Assembly: GCF_932274485.2 (NCBI RefSeq) | Contig: NC_065880.2 | Coordinates: forward strand, 72,969,730-73,033,729 | From: Patella vulgata | Lineage: Eukaryota; Mollusca; Gastropoda; Patellidae | Direction of reading: 5' to 3' | Length of the DNA stretch: 64,000 nt | Part shown: positions 39,201 through 64,000 of the stretch, in pieces | How the letters are laid out: every line of letters begins with the position of its first letter | Position numbering within the stretch: the stretch's first letter is position 1 | Translations under genes and position numbers: made by a program | Notes under the pieces: generated by a model | What the model saw: only the letters and a program-made list of their open reading frames with translations | Database searches by the model: none | Told to the model about the DNA's origin: nothing

Positions 39201-42200
39201 AATGAATGTTTGAAAACGTATTTGAACAATTGTTTTGATATTTATATAATTATAAATGGGTTATTTCTGTTTTATCCTACAGAATGCTGATGGTAGTATT
39301 GGAACTATTAATATAGTTACATTAGATAATCTAGCAGCTGAAGAATTAGAAGGTCTTGAACCAACACAATGTAGGGTAAGACAAATTAATATCTTTAATA
39401 CTCAGTAGAATTTCATGAAAGATTTACTGAATTTGGGATTTTATGAAAAATAAATAATGAATGCAATTTTACTGAATGAGGGATTTTATAAATAATTAGA
39501 TCATAAATGGAGTTAAAAAATCCACTAAAGGTATGTTGAGATATGTTGTAATTTGCTGTAGGAGAGAGAACAATAAAATGGGGTTTAATGTCCAGTTGAC
39601 TCAAACCAACTAATTTCGGAACTAAGATATGGCACGATTTTTATTTCAATAATTTACTTGTGCTTAGGACCCAGGGGAAAACTACAGGGTTGGGTAGGCC
39701 ACCTTACTCCTTGCCTTGTACAATCTTGGGACAGAAACCATGCCACTTGAGTCAATGACAAACCTTATGATATAAAAAACACACGCTAGACCACCCGACC
39801 TCCCTTCCCATCCCCCTAGAACTTTGTGTTATAATATTTTATGTGTGTATTATGTATTTCAGGTTTGTAAAGAAGATCTGTTAACATTCAGTAATTTAAA
39901 AGATCATTTACGAATACATCTGGCCGATATGACCTTTAAATGTTCTACATGTCATTTTACTACAGATAAAATGGATGAATTAGATTCTCATATGATAACT
40001 GTTCATCAAACTCCAGTCAAGGTAATCTTTATAACTTGCATTGTTAAAGTAACGATGTGTCCTTTACATTTTCCCGAAAATATCACATTTCTCAAGGCTT
40101 AATCAACACTAATGATTATTTAACATTTGATTAAGGAAAGTGCAAAATGGTTGTATAATACAGAAAGCTATTCACATAAAGAACAGCAGTTTCGGTCTGA
40201 TAAGGGATGTACTAGTATTAATATATCACTTTTCTGTAAGTGCTAAAGGCCTAACTAATCAGCTTCTAATGAGGATCTGAATTTAAACTCTAGGAAAATG
40301 TACTACTTCTTTAATGGAACTAAAAGTAAATAGTTATTAACGTTGATTTGAATAGCTGTGATATATAAAATATTTTATATATTGATTTGTCTAGAGATGG
40401 CAAGATATAGGTAAATTAACATGGTATTTTAATATCATGTTTATCTGTTTGATTGGGTACATTAGTCTAGACTTAAATAAAGTATTTTATAATCACTAGG
40501 ATGATGAAAATGGACAAAGTAAAATAAGGACATGTTTTGAATCATCGACTCCAGATGAAGAGAAAAGGTTAATAGTTTTTGTTAGTTATATATTTGAAGG
40601 GATCATCTGTCCTAACTCAAGGGTTTTCTCAGGGTCCTTTGGTATCTTTCCACTGCTAAAGACACCTACACGAAAGTGAATTATTGAAATAAAATCGACA
40701 TTGATATTTTTATATACAAACTCTTTGCACTAAAGCTAAGCAGAGATAAGCAATTTGGTTGGTTGATGCTTTGAGACTTACCGATTATGAGCATTTTCTG
40801 CTTAGGCTAAGTATACATGATCAGTCTATTTACTCGATGCTTTACAAAATGACAAATTTGGATTTAAATAAGACATGCCATCTATTTATTTTGGGATTGT
40901 GGTGAGCAACATGAATCTTCACCAAGTTGTGGAATCAAATGACAAGTTTTACTTGATTATGGATTTAGCTTTTGTTGGTCTTTACAGCTCCCTTAATACT
41001 GAGAAAAATGTTTTTTTCTGGGGTTTTTTTTTTTTTAAACTGATATTTGCTCACCTTGCTTATTGTTTAAAATTTTGTTTTACTAGAAATGCACAAATAG
41101 CAGTGCGTCAATTGTTAGAAATACCAGGTGCCTTGGACCCTGATGATACATCGAACTTCGGAGCAGCTAGAAATGCCTATAAATGTCCAGCCTGTGATCG
41201 TACGTTCCGTGGGAGTAGCTATCTAAAACAACATATGAAAAGTCATGCAGGTATTTGAATTTATTAATGGTTATATTTCTGTATACAAATAAAAAAATTC
41301 TAAAACAAATAAAATTTTAATTTGATTTGACAACCTACTTGTTTGCTCCAACCTGACTAAAGAAGACGGGCAGACACCTTATACTGTGCAAAGACCTACT
41401 CATCTTTTGAAAAATTCCAACTGTCAAGGTTTTTTTTTATGTGCACACAAGTGTGTACACAGGAGCTCTGTTTTTCGTCCCATCATAACGACTAAAGACA
41501 GTTCCTTGTCAGGCCCTCTGTCCCACACTGATCAGCAGTGAATATTCGCTATGCCGCTACAATCACTGATAAGGATGACATCAATGCGACTTAATGAGTG
41601 TCAAATATTAACTTTTTTACACCGACAATTTAAATTCTAAAAAAAAATTTTATGTATTAGAAAAATAAATAAAGACGTTTGACGTATTTGTAGGTAAAAA
41701 TTATTTCCTATTTAGTGTAAATGGGTATTAAAATGACTAAAAGGCAGCATTCTGCCCCAAGCATTAACGTCTTATGTAAACAATGCACGCGCCATTTAAC
41801 CAATGATTGACGCCGCTGTCGTCTTTTACAGAGATATTAGAGAAGACTCGTAATTCTCTGTGAAACAGATTGCCTCTGTCCTGCACCACTGACAAGTGGA
41901 AACCACTCTGGTTCACCAGAGGTACTTTCTAGACCAACAACATATGAAGACCAACTGATTATCTTAGGGTATATTTTTCCTGTTTAGAAAATTAGTGTTA
42001 TTTCTATTTGACAGGAGTAAAGCCGAATAAATGCAGTATTTGTGAGAAAAGTTTTACTACTAAAGATGCGTTAACTAAACATCTAACGGTACATAGCGAT
42101 GATCGTCAGTTTAAATGTGGAGAGTGTGGCAGACTATTTAAACGAATCTCACATATTAGAGAACATCTTAAAACTCACAGTACAGAAAGACCATATGTCT

Positions 42201-45200
42201 GTCAAATATGTAAGAAGGCCTTTAAAACAATGGTAGGTTGCATGTTCTACAGTAATCTGATAAAAACTTGATAGTTTGGACTATATTGTTGTCATCTGGA
42301 AATACTTATTTTATCAGTCAGGATTTACTTGCGGAGAACCCTAATTTTTAGCTTGGGGTGGTTTACAGTGAAAAGTTAAAACCAACATGCAGTTAGATAT
42401 TTTCATTACCATGCTTCTTCAATAAATTTGGATGAAACTTTGAGGACATAATAGAGGGGGTGTATTTCAGATTATAAGGTCTGTCATTGAGTCAAGTTGC
42501 ATGGTTGAGATCCCACACTTGTACATGACAAGAATTAGGGTTGCCTGCTTAACCTCATTGGTTAGCTCGTGGTCCACTGGTTTCCTCACCCTGCTCAAGC
42601 AAATTATTGAAATAAAATTGTACCATGTTTTAGCCCTGAAATGTCCTGGTTTGTGTTGAGTAAAACCCCATTTCTCTTTCTCTCTCTTTGATTTTTTAGT
42701 TATAGGAACATTTCGCTTTTTTTCAGAATGCAGTAAAAGTGCATCAAAGAACGCATAATAATTTTCTACCATACCAGTGTAAATTCTGTGATAGATTTTT
42801 TCGAGAGAAAAGTTCACTTCAAAGACATACCAGGATGCATACTGGAGAGAGGCCTTATAGATGTAATCACTGTAATAGAGGATTTTCAGAACATGGAACT
42901 TTAACTCGTCATTTAAAATCTAAAGGTTTGTAGTATCTTTATAGTGAAATATATGAAATGTAAAATAATACCTATGTAAATTCATCAACTGATATCAGTT
43001 GTTCTGGAATGAGTAATCACATCTTGCTTCATGTGATATCGGGTGTTCTACACAGAGTAGTCACACCCTGTCTCATGTGATATCACGTGTTCTACACAGA
43101 GTAGTCACACCCTGTCTCATGTGATATCGGGTGTTCTAGAAAGAGTAATCACACCTTGTCTCATGTGATATTGGGTGTTCTAGAAAGAGTAGTCACACAT
43201 TGTCTCATCATGTGATGTGTCTGGTGTTCAAGAAAGAGTAATATCAATTCGACATCAATTCTCAGTTATAGTCTATTTCACTTAGCTAACAGGATTTATT
43301 ATACTTCTGTGGTTTAAATTTGAGCGAGTGAAGATGAACAGCCAATACTACTCTTTCTATATAGAATAGATTTAAATATTTGTATTTTACAGTTCCGTGT
43401 ACCAAGCAACTGTATTTAACTAGAAAGGATGGAATGTTGGAGACAATCGTTGATAATGAAGAGATGCCGTCTGTTCTTACAGAATTTTCATCTGTCGTAG
43501 CAGATACACAATATATATTACAAGATGGTGGTGATTCTGTTGATTTATCAGTAAGTTCATTTTATGTTGGGATATTTACTTTTTTATATGTTCCGTGAAA
43601 ATGTGGTTAAAAACAGAAGTCAAGATTATGATATTATAACTTTGATGACATATAAGAAATAAGCTAATAACTTCATAGTTAAAAATAAGAGTAATAGAAA
43701 AGGTGTAGAATTAATTTACCTAGTAACCAGTTATGTCATGACCTTAATCACTGTATAAATTTAAAGTCAATCGGATATTAACTTAGCCTCTAGAGCGTCC
43801 ACAAGCAATGTGGGCATATAAAAAGAATAAACTAAATATAGATGGTCGTATATTGCTGTTGTCTCTGTCCATCAATCATACACAGTTTGTCGTCTACAAT
43901 CCACAGACTACATTTATCATCCAATCTTTTTTAAATTTATATATGTTGTTTCTAGAGTTATGGTCATTGTTTCATTTTGTAGAATCTTGTGAATGCTTTA
44001 AAAACAAACATGATCACTCGACCTGATTGAAATATTTATGCTTTATTCAAATTAGTGAATAAAACTGGGACCATCCTTCCCAGATTATTCTCATGAAGTT
44101 TCTAGTTTCGTTCTTAAACAAACTCTTCAGGCTGAGATTGCGTGGCTGTTCCCGGAGTCGAAGCTTCCATAATTATGTGTGAACAGAAAGTCTGCTAATG
44201 AAATTAGTGAAATAAAGAACCTTTAGAATTTTAACAATTTCTGATAATTCCGATAATAGAATAATTGCCCTTGATTATGTCATAGAATCATGTCAACAGT
44301 GCAATGGTATTACAAAGTATAAAAATTTTGTTCTTAATTTATCTGAAGATTCATAATGCGACAACCTTTTGGTCTGGTTGAACGATTTATGTTTTTTTTG
44401 CCTGGCAGCCTATCTTTTTGACAGATTTCTAGTGTTTATTTATATTAATATACATTACATCAATCATGAGAATGCCAAATTTTTGAAGCTTATTAGATAT
44501 CAATTCTGACACATGTTGGGAGGGACTAGCCTTATGGGCAATGGCTTGTGGTCGGGATCGCTATTAAAAAATGCGCCGCTGGACTGGATCCAAATACGAT
44601 CTAATATTTTTGCTGCTTTGGGGTTTACAGTCAATTTGAAAGCTGAGGGATATACTGTGATGGCAAATGATGAGTTACTTGCTGCTTTTTCAATTATAGG
44701 CACATGCAAATGAACACCAGACCTTTTACAGCAAGATATTGTGTGCATATAGTAGTTTGACGGACTTTGTCCAATGAAACAGAAGTGCCACTATTGTGAT
44801 CAATTCAAAATTTAATTATTTTTTTTTTAAAAATCACCTTGATAAAATTTAGTTTGTTTTCTCATAGGGAACTGAATATGTTGTGGTTCATACTGATGTA
44901 GAAAATTCTGACCAGATACAGAATCTGGAGATAGTTACTGATGGAGAGATAGATCCCGCCATCTTAGATCAACTGACAAATGAAGGATCATATGTTGTTG
45001 TGAGTGAACATGGTAATAATCTACGTATCATAGATTCAGCAACAGGACAAACATTAGCAACATTGCCCGAAGCTACATCAAATGAAACTGTAACGCTACC
45101 TTTATCTGAAAATGAGATCGAAGCAATAGCCATGGCACCTGTTTCAGACTCTGATGCTGTACATGAAGCAATGATAGTTGCCAATGTTGTTGATGAACCA

Positions 45201-45263
45201 GCCAGTGATATTAATACAGCTGAAGTTCATGCCACCGAGGTCATGGAGACAAAAATAGAATAA
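30207..45263 (+). CDS. E4F1: E4F1 orthologue, multi-zinc-finger regulator
   Basis: E4F1 is a nuclear DNA-binding protein and atypical ubiquitin ligase linked to p53, cell cycle and chromatin. The 16 coding exons are 30207-30285, 31894-32157, 32765-32855, 33194-33380, 33721-33816, 35731-35857, 36452-36530, 37035-37263, 39283-39375, 39863-40021, 40500-40567, 41087-41250, 42015-42232, 42727-42925, 43393-43550 and 44868-45263. All phases join, giving 869 codons and 868 aa (human 784). An N-terminal C2H2-like unit follows an acidic run (about 31-63) and aligns with the human ligase region. Four fingers occupy about 135-310, the last ending in Cys with NPCTEK after it. A linker follows, then eight fingers at about 414-690, and the E4F1 signature VLTEFSSVVADTQ near 712. 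A second in-frame ATG at 30231 has better context and would give 860 aa. The second intron's donor is the uncommon GTTAGT. Confidence 0.93.
30850..31430 (+). mobile_element. SINE-B split by a SINE-A insertion (E4F1 intron 1)
   Basis: The head lies at about 30850-30921 (GACGGCTCAGTGAGTAAGAC) and the body resumes at 31198 ('TCTAGTCATTCAGATAG', then 'AAAGTGCCGCTGTATAGCAC'). The tail is near 31405 (TAGGACGATTAACCC). The SINE-A copy at 30922-31197 sits inside it. Confidence 0.8.
30922..31197 (+). mobile_element. SINE-A inserted into SINE-B, with target-site duplication
   Basis: The head has TGGCCAAATGGTTATCGCAT (A box) and GGTTTCAATTCCCCGG (B box), and the copy ends in a CT-rich run. It is flanked by CTTGTCTGTAG (30911-30921) and CTTGTCAGTAG (31198-31208), an 11-bp duplication with one mismatch. 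This copy defines the family's ends. Confidence 0.85.
34423..35665 (+). mobile_element. MITE M1, long copy with internal duplication (E4F1 intron 5)
   Basis: It begins TTAAACATGCATTATGCAAG and ends CATAATGTATCTTTAA. The first 240 bp are duplicated in tandem (from about 34427 and about 34667), and the two halves are nearly identical. The middle (about 34960-35390) carries sequence not seen in the shorter copies. Confidence 0.75.
36085..36275 (-). mobile_element. SINE-B 5' half, antisense (E4F1 intron 6)
   Basis: It reads 'TGGTTCTTCACCCCCATCCC', then 'GAGGAAACCACGCTGGAAAA', then 'CACTGTGGCTCC'. This is the reverse of the family head and middle. Confidence 0.7.
36658..36850 (-). mobile_element. 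SINE-A, antisense (E4F1 intron 7)
   Basis: (GA)n is followed by ATGGGGTTTAACGTCCAATT and the full body down to 'CTCCTTGTCACAAACAACC'. The head is missing. Confidence 0.8.
38650..39090 (+). repeat. Repeat C, diverged copy (E4F1 intron 8)
   Basis: It shares 'CTGAGGGTAAGCAGAGTGAT', 'ACAATAACTCTCCTTCTAAT' and the end 'GGCGGGGGACATCAGCCTCA' with the reverse of 50758-51185. It seems to hold two partial units. Another fragment lies near 40700-40870. Confidence 0.6.
39560..39800 (-). mobile_element. SINE-A, antisense (E4F1 intron 9)
   Basis: It starts ATGGGGTTTAATGTCCAGTT and runs to the head near 39795 ('CACGCTAGACCACCCGACC'). The acceptor of the next E4F1 exon lies about 60 bp further on. Confidence 0.75.
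40608..40695 (+). mobile_element. SINE-A fragment, sense (E4F1 intron 11)
   Basis: Only the central block remains: 'TTTCTCAGGGTCCTTTGGTA', then 'TTATTGAAATAAAATCG'. Confidence 0.6.
41340..41555 (-). mobile_element. SINE-B, antisense, internally shortened (E4F1 intron 12)
   Basis: It has 'GAAGACGGGCAGACACC', 'GTTTTTCGTCCCATCATAAC' and 'CTTGTCAGGCCC' in the order of a reversed SINE-B. Confidence 0.7.
42468..42690 (+). mobile_element. SINE-A, sense (E4F1 intron 13)
   Basis: It runs from 'TTATAAGGTCTGTCATTGAG' to AAAACCCCATTTCTCTTTCT, ending 36 bp before the acceptor of the next E4F1 coding exon at 42727. Its CT-rich tail adjoins the polypyrimidine tract of that exon. Confidence 0.75.
43015..43245. 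repeat. 44-bp minisatellite x 5 (E4F1 intron 14)
   Basis: The phrase ATGTGATATCGGGTGTTCTA recurs at about 43031, 43075, 43119, 43163 and 43210, with 44-47 bp spacing. A single unit occurs at about 10770. Confidence 0.9.
43795..44000 (-). mobile_element. End fragment of the 333-bp-unit element (E4F1 intron 15)
   Basis: It has 'GCGTCCACAAGCAATGTGGG' followed by blocks like 'GTCTCTGTCCATCAATCATA' that match the ends of 1966-2658 and 52454-54200. It is heavily diverged. Confidence 0.4.
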
Positions 45264-45285
45264 ATTGATACATTAGATTAAAATC

Positions 45286-45630
45286 TCAGTCTGATTAAAA
45301 CACAGATCCTATTTTGTTTCTTTTTTTATAGTACAAAATTTTGTTTTTACTTGTCTTAACTACACTGGAAGAGTTGTTATATAACCTGCATCCTGGTTGA
45401 AGTGAGGGATTAGCCAATGAAGCGGTCTGTTACGGCAAGTTGTGGGTATTCTACTAGAAACGTCAACGCTGATTGGTTAATCAAATGTCTGACGCCATAT
45501 GGTCAAAAGCCGACCGTATGACCCCTGACGCGACCTATCACTACAATTAGTCAGATCTTCATGTAGTGTAGAACATCGAAAGTATAAAAACAAAAAAAAA
45601 ATATATAGATCTGTATTTTAATCAGACTGA
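45286..45630. mobile_element. 345-bp inverted-repeat MITE in the E4F1 3'UTR
   Basis: It starts TCAGTCTGATTAAAA and ends TTTTAATCAGACTGA. Flanks TTAAAATC (45278-45285) and ATAAAATC (45631-45638) match at 7 of 8 bases, as an 8-bp target duplication would. An 8-bp duplication suggests hAT, which is inference. It begins 23 bp after the E4F1 stop codon. An end fragment lies at about 6828. Confidence 0.75.
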
Positions 45631-45950
45631 ATAAAATCTGAACATCAATTCATTATCTTCGTTGTGAACTGGCATTTAGCAGTGGCATTTAGCATACGTG
45701 ATACACACAAAAACATAATCTGGAACACAATTACTATTTTAACTAAAGCGACGTTTCGTTTAGGGTTCTCAACATTATCCAGCAAATCAATTCATTAGAT
45801 TGAACAGTTTCCCATAATATTCCATAATAAATATGATAAATGTGCATATCAAATGAATTGACTTTTTTTCCAGTTATTTATAGCAAATTTTTTGTTTGTA
45901 ATATTTGTATGATGTAGTTCAAGTTTGTTTACATCTTGTTCCTTTTTGTA

Positions 45951-45956
45951 AATAAA
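45951..45956 (+). terminator. Likely E4F1 polyadenylation signal
   Basis: AATAAA lies about 690 bp after the E4F1 stop, downstream of the MITE, in a T-rich context. If used, the MITE is transcribed in the 3'UTR. The earlier AATAAA near the end of the MITE (about 45630) is an alternative. Confidence 0.45.
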
Positions 45957-46320
45957 TGATTAAAACAAGCAGTATTTCCTTACTTAAACCTGAAGACTAT
46001 AGAGATACTTGATTGTTAGTCCCAATGTTCTAAATTGACGTAATTGCAATCAAGTGACTCAAGAAATTAAGTCCTGTCAACTGAGTTAATGTGAGTAGAA
46101 TCATGATGTAATTAAACACAAGCATGTTTCAGCTGTCATGGATTTTTATAAAGTACCAAGCAATCGAATTGTTTATCACTCTGCATTCCAGATGTAATGC
46201 AACCTTTCCCTTTAATTTATGAATGAAAAAAGTCGAAGAGGATTGTAAGAAATGCTTATATCTGGAAGCACACCCCTATGAAAGCATTACCTGACTAAAA
46301 GGACTTATTAGGCGTGAAAG

Positions 46321-46837
46321 TTAAAGAGACAATCCGATAATATTTTGGAGAACTGCTTAATTTTGTGTTAAAATCCTCTACCTTAGGGTCGAGGAACTAA
46401 CTCAATATATGTGATACGTTTTCAAACAACTTAAACCTGGCAGTCTTCATCTGGAAACGGAGACCGGTGTCCCAAGCTGTATTATGTGGTATCTGGAGTA
46501 AAACCAGACTTTTATATTAAAAAATAATGTGTAGGTGAAATTTACCTTTCGTTATCAAGTACAGTGCATGGGTCATTCATTGTATAGACCCCTAAAGGAA
46601 CGGGAATCGATTATCAGGTCAGTGAGGTCACCCAATGAAAAAATTGACCCGAAATCTTAAAAGGGTTATGTGTCCGGATAAGCAGTTTTGACGTTCACGT
46701 CCAAACGACTCAATATTTTGAGCTGAAATTTTGGGACAAGGTAAATATACCATTCCTCTATATTTTGGTGCTTAAATTTTATATGTACTCAGTCTTATAT
46801 TTTTGAAATTCTGTTCAAATCGGGATAGTCCCTTTAA
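46321..46837. mobile_element. 517-bp TTAA-flanked inverted-repeat MITE
   Basis: It starts TTAAAGAGACAATCCGA and ends TCGGGATAGTCCCTTTAA. The ends pair with a few mismatches, and TTAA lies at both outer edges. The interior has no frame of note. Confidence 0.6.
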
Positions 46838-48071
46838 TCTCGAAAGGGAAGTGAAGCCAATTCAGTTGGGTTCAATCATAGACAACATCATACTCAAATT
46901 TGGCCTAAGTCACCATCTCGAAATGAGTATGGAAGTTTCAGGGGTCTATAATCTAGTTAATGTTCTTGCGTAGTTTGTCTCATTTTGGTCATTAATTTAG
47001 GTTGTTTTTGATGAATTGTTAAGATTGCTGCACGTTAAATATGCATAAGCTAGAAACACCAAGAAATACTCTGGAATGCAACATTTACAGTCAGTTTTTC
47101 AAAATAAATTTTGCGCCCGAATGGAGAGAAATCCCCCCCTCTCTCCCAGAGTGGGAACCCCTCACAGTGCAAGGATCAGAGTCACTATTCCCCCTGGTAT
47201 ATAGACCGATAATAACCAGAAATACACAAGATTTAAATATGGACTACCAGATGTAGAACTTTCCCCTCGAACTAAAAATGGTTTATTGGATTTGTCGATG
47301 AAAAGGAAACATTTGTTCTGTATAGGAATTAACCAAGAGGAGAGTTATTCTCTCATGGCTCATGATGGGTACACATAAAATTTGTTGAACCAGATATTTA
47401 ACGTCTGTGAACCCATTTGTTTCTAGGACGCTGATTTCACACAAAATCTTATTTTCTATCCAGACAGACCTTCCGTATAATAACTTATTTGCATAAAGAG
47501 TTCATAAAAAAAAAAACCACATTTAAATATGGTTACCATTGGTAGTACTTTCCCCTCGAACTAAAAATAATTGTTTATTGTAATTTTCATGGACAGATCG
47601 AGGATCCCCGGAGTTTGACCTCATGAGGGGTTTCCACTCTATGGGGGTCTGGTGGGGTTCTCTCCTCAACCGCATGAAATTTCTTTTGAAACTGTGGTAA
47701 CTATAGGTCTAGATGACATAGTACAAAAACATATCTTACAAGATTCTCGCTGGCTATATGGGGAAAATGCCATTTCATTGGCCAGATCTAAATATTAAGG
47801 CCACTTGCAGATTTCATCAAGGGTTAGGGCATGTGATTGTTGTCAGTAATTGTAGGTTAGAGTAAGCACTAGCCCTGTTTACATCTGGGCTTGACAAGAT
47901 CTGCAGTGGGCCTTAATATTAAGATATGACCCCATTTTATTACCAGTACACTCAGACATTCACTGCTTTTTAGTAACTGACATTTGTTGTGAGTTGTGAC
48001 CCACTATCCATCTGGTAATGCTTGCCAGTGATCATGTAGCAGCGAGTGAAAGTACACTGTCCCAAAGAGAG
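46838..48071. other. Intergenic, nothing firm
   Basis: Two short blocks resemble each other ('ACTTTCCCCTCGAACTAAAAA' near 47257 and 47548), which suggests an old duplication of about 290 bp. No gene was seen. Confidence 0.4.
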
Positions 48072-48300
48072 TGAGAAATAGTGTTTAACATCCACTCATC
48101 ACAAACCAGGTCATTTTGGGACTTAACATGGTGCAATTTTATTTCAGTAATTATCTTGCGCATAGGTGTCCTTAGTAGTTGGATGAAACCAACAAGGTTA
48201 GGCAGGCAACACTACTGGTACTTCTTGTTCATATAGTCTGGGATCGAAACCATGCCACTTGATTCATTGACAGACCTTATGTCTGAATGAATGACAAGCT
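48072..48300 (-). mobile_element. SINE-A, antisense, diverged
   Basis: It reads AGTGTTTAACATCCACTCAT through 'GGGATCGAAACCATGCCACT' to a worn head. Confidence 0.75.
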
Positions 48301-48394
48301 AGTTCAGTAAAGTCTATCAAACTTTCAATAAGCCAGATGCTTGCAGCAATGTTTTCATCACATCACGAACATTGCAAAGACAACTCTCTATTAA

Positions 48395-48540
48395 AGAGAG
48401 ATAGAAATGGGGTTTAATGTCCACTCAAACCAAACTAGGTCATTTCGGGACTAACATGGTTTAATTTTATTTCAATAATTTGCATGTGCGTAGGGGTCTT
48501 TAGCAGTGGGAGGACCCGGAGAAAACCCACAAGGTTCAAC
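48395..48540 (-). mobile_element. SINE-A 3' part, antisense
   Basis: It reads ATGGGGTTTAATGTCCACTC through 'AAAACCCACAAGGTTCAACT' and then stops. It is preceded by 'CTCTCTATTAAA' and followed by 'CTCTCTATTAAA', a likely target-site duplication. Confidence 0.8.
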
Positions 48541-48934
48541 TCTCTATTAAAAAAAACCCAACATAAATAAAGAACAAAGAAATAAAATATCTGATATTTT
48601 ACTGGAATATGACAAAAACATAGTAACATTTACTTTTAAACAACTAAATTTACATCACACTGGAACAATTCCCCTGAATTAAGATCATCATTACTTAAAT
48701 ATATTATCTCCTGATCTTTCAAGATGTTATATAATGCACAGGTTAATTACATATATTTTATTTTAAATCGTATTAAGCATTTATTTTTGGGAAGGGGGGG
48801 GGGGGGGGTAATAACCCTTTGCACAAACCTCATTTATGTTACAAAGAGAAATTCATTCTATACAATTTCTGAAATATTCTTCCCAGACTGGTATGGTACA
48901 TAAAACCAGTTTACCTAATTAATGCAGTCATAAA

Positions 48935-49297
48935 TTAAAGATACATTATTCAAGAGCTTTAGGCCTTAAATGTTATATAAATTATTAATTAGACATTTAT
49001 TAATACAAGACCATAATCAACTCTCTGGGCCATCGTATGGTTCTGATTTTAAGTAGATTAGAACGGTTTGGCCATTTAATGTTTTAATGGAAAAGCGAGG
49101 TTAAGTCTCAAATATACCAGTACCGTGGTAATGATAACAATCAATGCAGATATCTTGTCAAAACTACAGTGATAACTTGGCTCAGAATAAAGTAATTGAA
49201 TGAAATTTTCAATATATTCATTTGCATTATCTATTTTGAACTATTATAGCAAGAACGGTCAGCTCTTTATCTAAATCTTACACCATGCATCTTTTAT
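48935..49297 (+). mobile_element. MITE M1, sense copy
   Basis: It starts TTAAAGATACATTATTCAAG and ends AATCTTACACCATGCATCTT. The right TTAA is degraded. Confidence 0.7.
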
Positions 49298-50192
49298 GTT
49301 TTAAATTGTAACCTACAAGGGCTACAGGAATGTTTGCCCATATTCTGATTACTGTGCAAATGAGTCATTACTAAAACTATTGCTTGATTTAAACACTTGT
49401 AACTTTGTTTTTTTTATGGTAAATGTTTCATGTTCTATTACTATGCAACTGAGTCGAAGACAAAAACTTCTTATTATTTTATCATTTATCTTTCAACAAC
49501 CATTGATCTTTCAACCACCCTTCTTCTGATAAATTAAAAGATTTGAATGACAATCTTCAATGCAAAATAGTTACATGTATATTTTATGTGAAATGTACAA
49601 AATGAATGAATGAGGGGGCACCACAACGCCAACATTTATCTGAACAAATATTTACATTTGATTAATAACAGGTGATGAGATGGTTATGTACAGGCAATCA
49701 AAATGTACACCTTGTGTTATGTGCCGACTTTTTATTCTATTATTATTATCTACATAACAGTGTTTTTAAGAGAATTTTTGTAGAGAAAATTTATTTACTG
49801 GTATAATGTACGTAGCACTATAGTTTGAAAGAATAAGTTGGCCAATATTTTCTCAATGTGAAGGCAAAATATTTTGTAAGCAAGCACTGATATTTTAAAT
49901 ATTTAGAATACCGATATGCATTTGCTGTGTATAGTATTTTAAATGACAAGAGACTAGATGAGGAAAAGTCGAATTACAAACCATAACAATCGGTTCATAT
50001 AACAATAGTCGTGGCAGCACTCAACATCTTTAAACTGTTTTCAATTATTCATAACCACACTGACAAAATGCACCAGCCTTTAGTCAAATGTTGTGGGGAC
50101 CAGAAAACCTTTTCACATTTGAATTAACTAGTCCTAGTTATCAGTAATGGTTGCTGCAGTTTGTAGTATTAACATTAATCTAGCATTTATTT
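49298..50192. other. Likely UBE2I 3'UTR and downstream DNA
   Basis: On the minus strand this lies just after the UBE2I stop. AATAAA occurs 4 nt past the stop and again near 49735. Which is used cannot be told. No other feature was seen. Confidence 0.4.

Positions 50193-64000
<13,808 letters not shown>

Noticed and set aside
40875-41086. N-terminal extension of the E4F1 exon at 41087 as part of the protein
   Set aside because: The acceptor TTTTACTAG at 41086 and the incoming phase from 40567 fit the family protein. The upstream frame is intronic.

Overview
The window is nuclear DNA of an invertebrate animal, most likely a mollusc and probably a gastropod. It is AT-rich. Its genes are split by many GT-AG introns and embedded in dense interspersed repeats. 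These include two abundant tRNA-derived SINE families that end in the same tail (GGACGTTAAACCCCATTT), several small inverted-repeat DNA elements, a LINE remnant and a Tc1-like transposase remnant. The taxon is inferred from gene similarity and repeat character only. No bacterial, organellar, CRISPR or LTR/viral sequence was recognised.

Four conserved genes were assembled exon by exon, with every splice phase consistent. (1) An alpha-tubulin on the minus strand (13385-18411): three coding exons, 451 aa, with the start codon alone in exon 1. (2) A RING1/RNF2-type Polycomb E3 ligase on the minus strand (25938-29966): three coding exons, 392 aa. (3) An E4F1 orthologue on the plus strand (30207-45263): 16 coding exons, about 868 aa, 13 zinc-finger-like units. 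(4) The SUMO-conjugating enzyme UBC9/UBE2I on the minus strand (50193-63054): six coding exons, 162 aa, with an untranslated 5' exon further right. A single-exon B-box/coiled-coil protein lies at 7520-8050 on the minus strand. Three weaker coding candidates are a plus-strand terminal exon (2865-2986), a minus-strand terminal exon (23305-23529) and a plus-strand ORF (62042-62464) inside a UBE2I intron.

Layout. 1-7.5 kb is repeat-rich, with tandem arrays and inverted-repeat elements. 7.5-8.1 kb holds the B-box gene. 8.1-13.4 kb is SINEs, a composite insertion and the Tc1 remnant. 13.4-18.4 kb is alpha-tubulin. 18.4-25.9 kb is repeats, including a LINE whose ORF1 carries a 2A-like ribosome-skipping motif. 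25.9-45.3 kb is the RNF2/E4F1 pair, transcribed divergently from a gap of about 240 bp. 45.3-50.2 kb is repeats. 50.2-64 kb is UBE2I, whose introns hold a 1.75-kb inverted-repeat element built of 333-bp tandem units.

How the genes may work together. RNF2 is the catalytic subunit of PRC1. E4F1 is a zinc-finger regulator and atypical ubiquitin ligase reported to bind the PRC1 subunit BMI1. UBC9 sumoylates many chromatin proteins. In human, E4F1 and UBE2I both map to 16p13.3, so their closeness here may be ancient linkage. I found no clearly new defence or catalytic system. The most unusual items are the divergent RNF2/E4F1 pair, the 2A-bearing LINE, the tandem-repeat elements with a repeated open frame, and the shared SINE tails.
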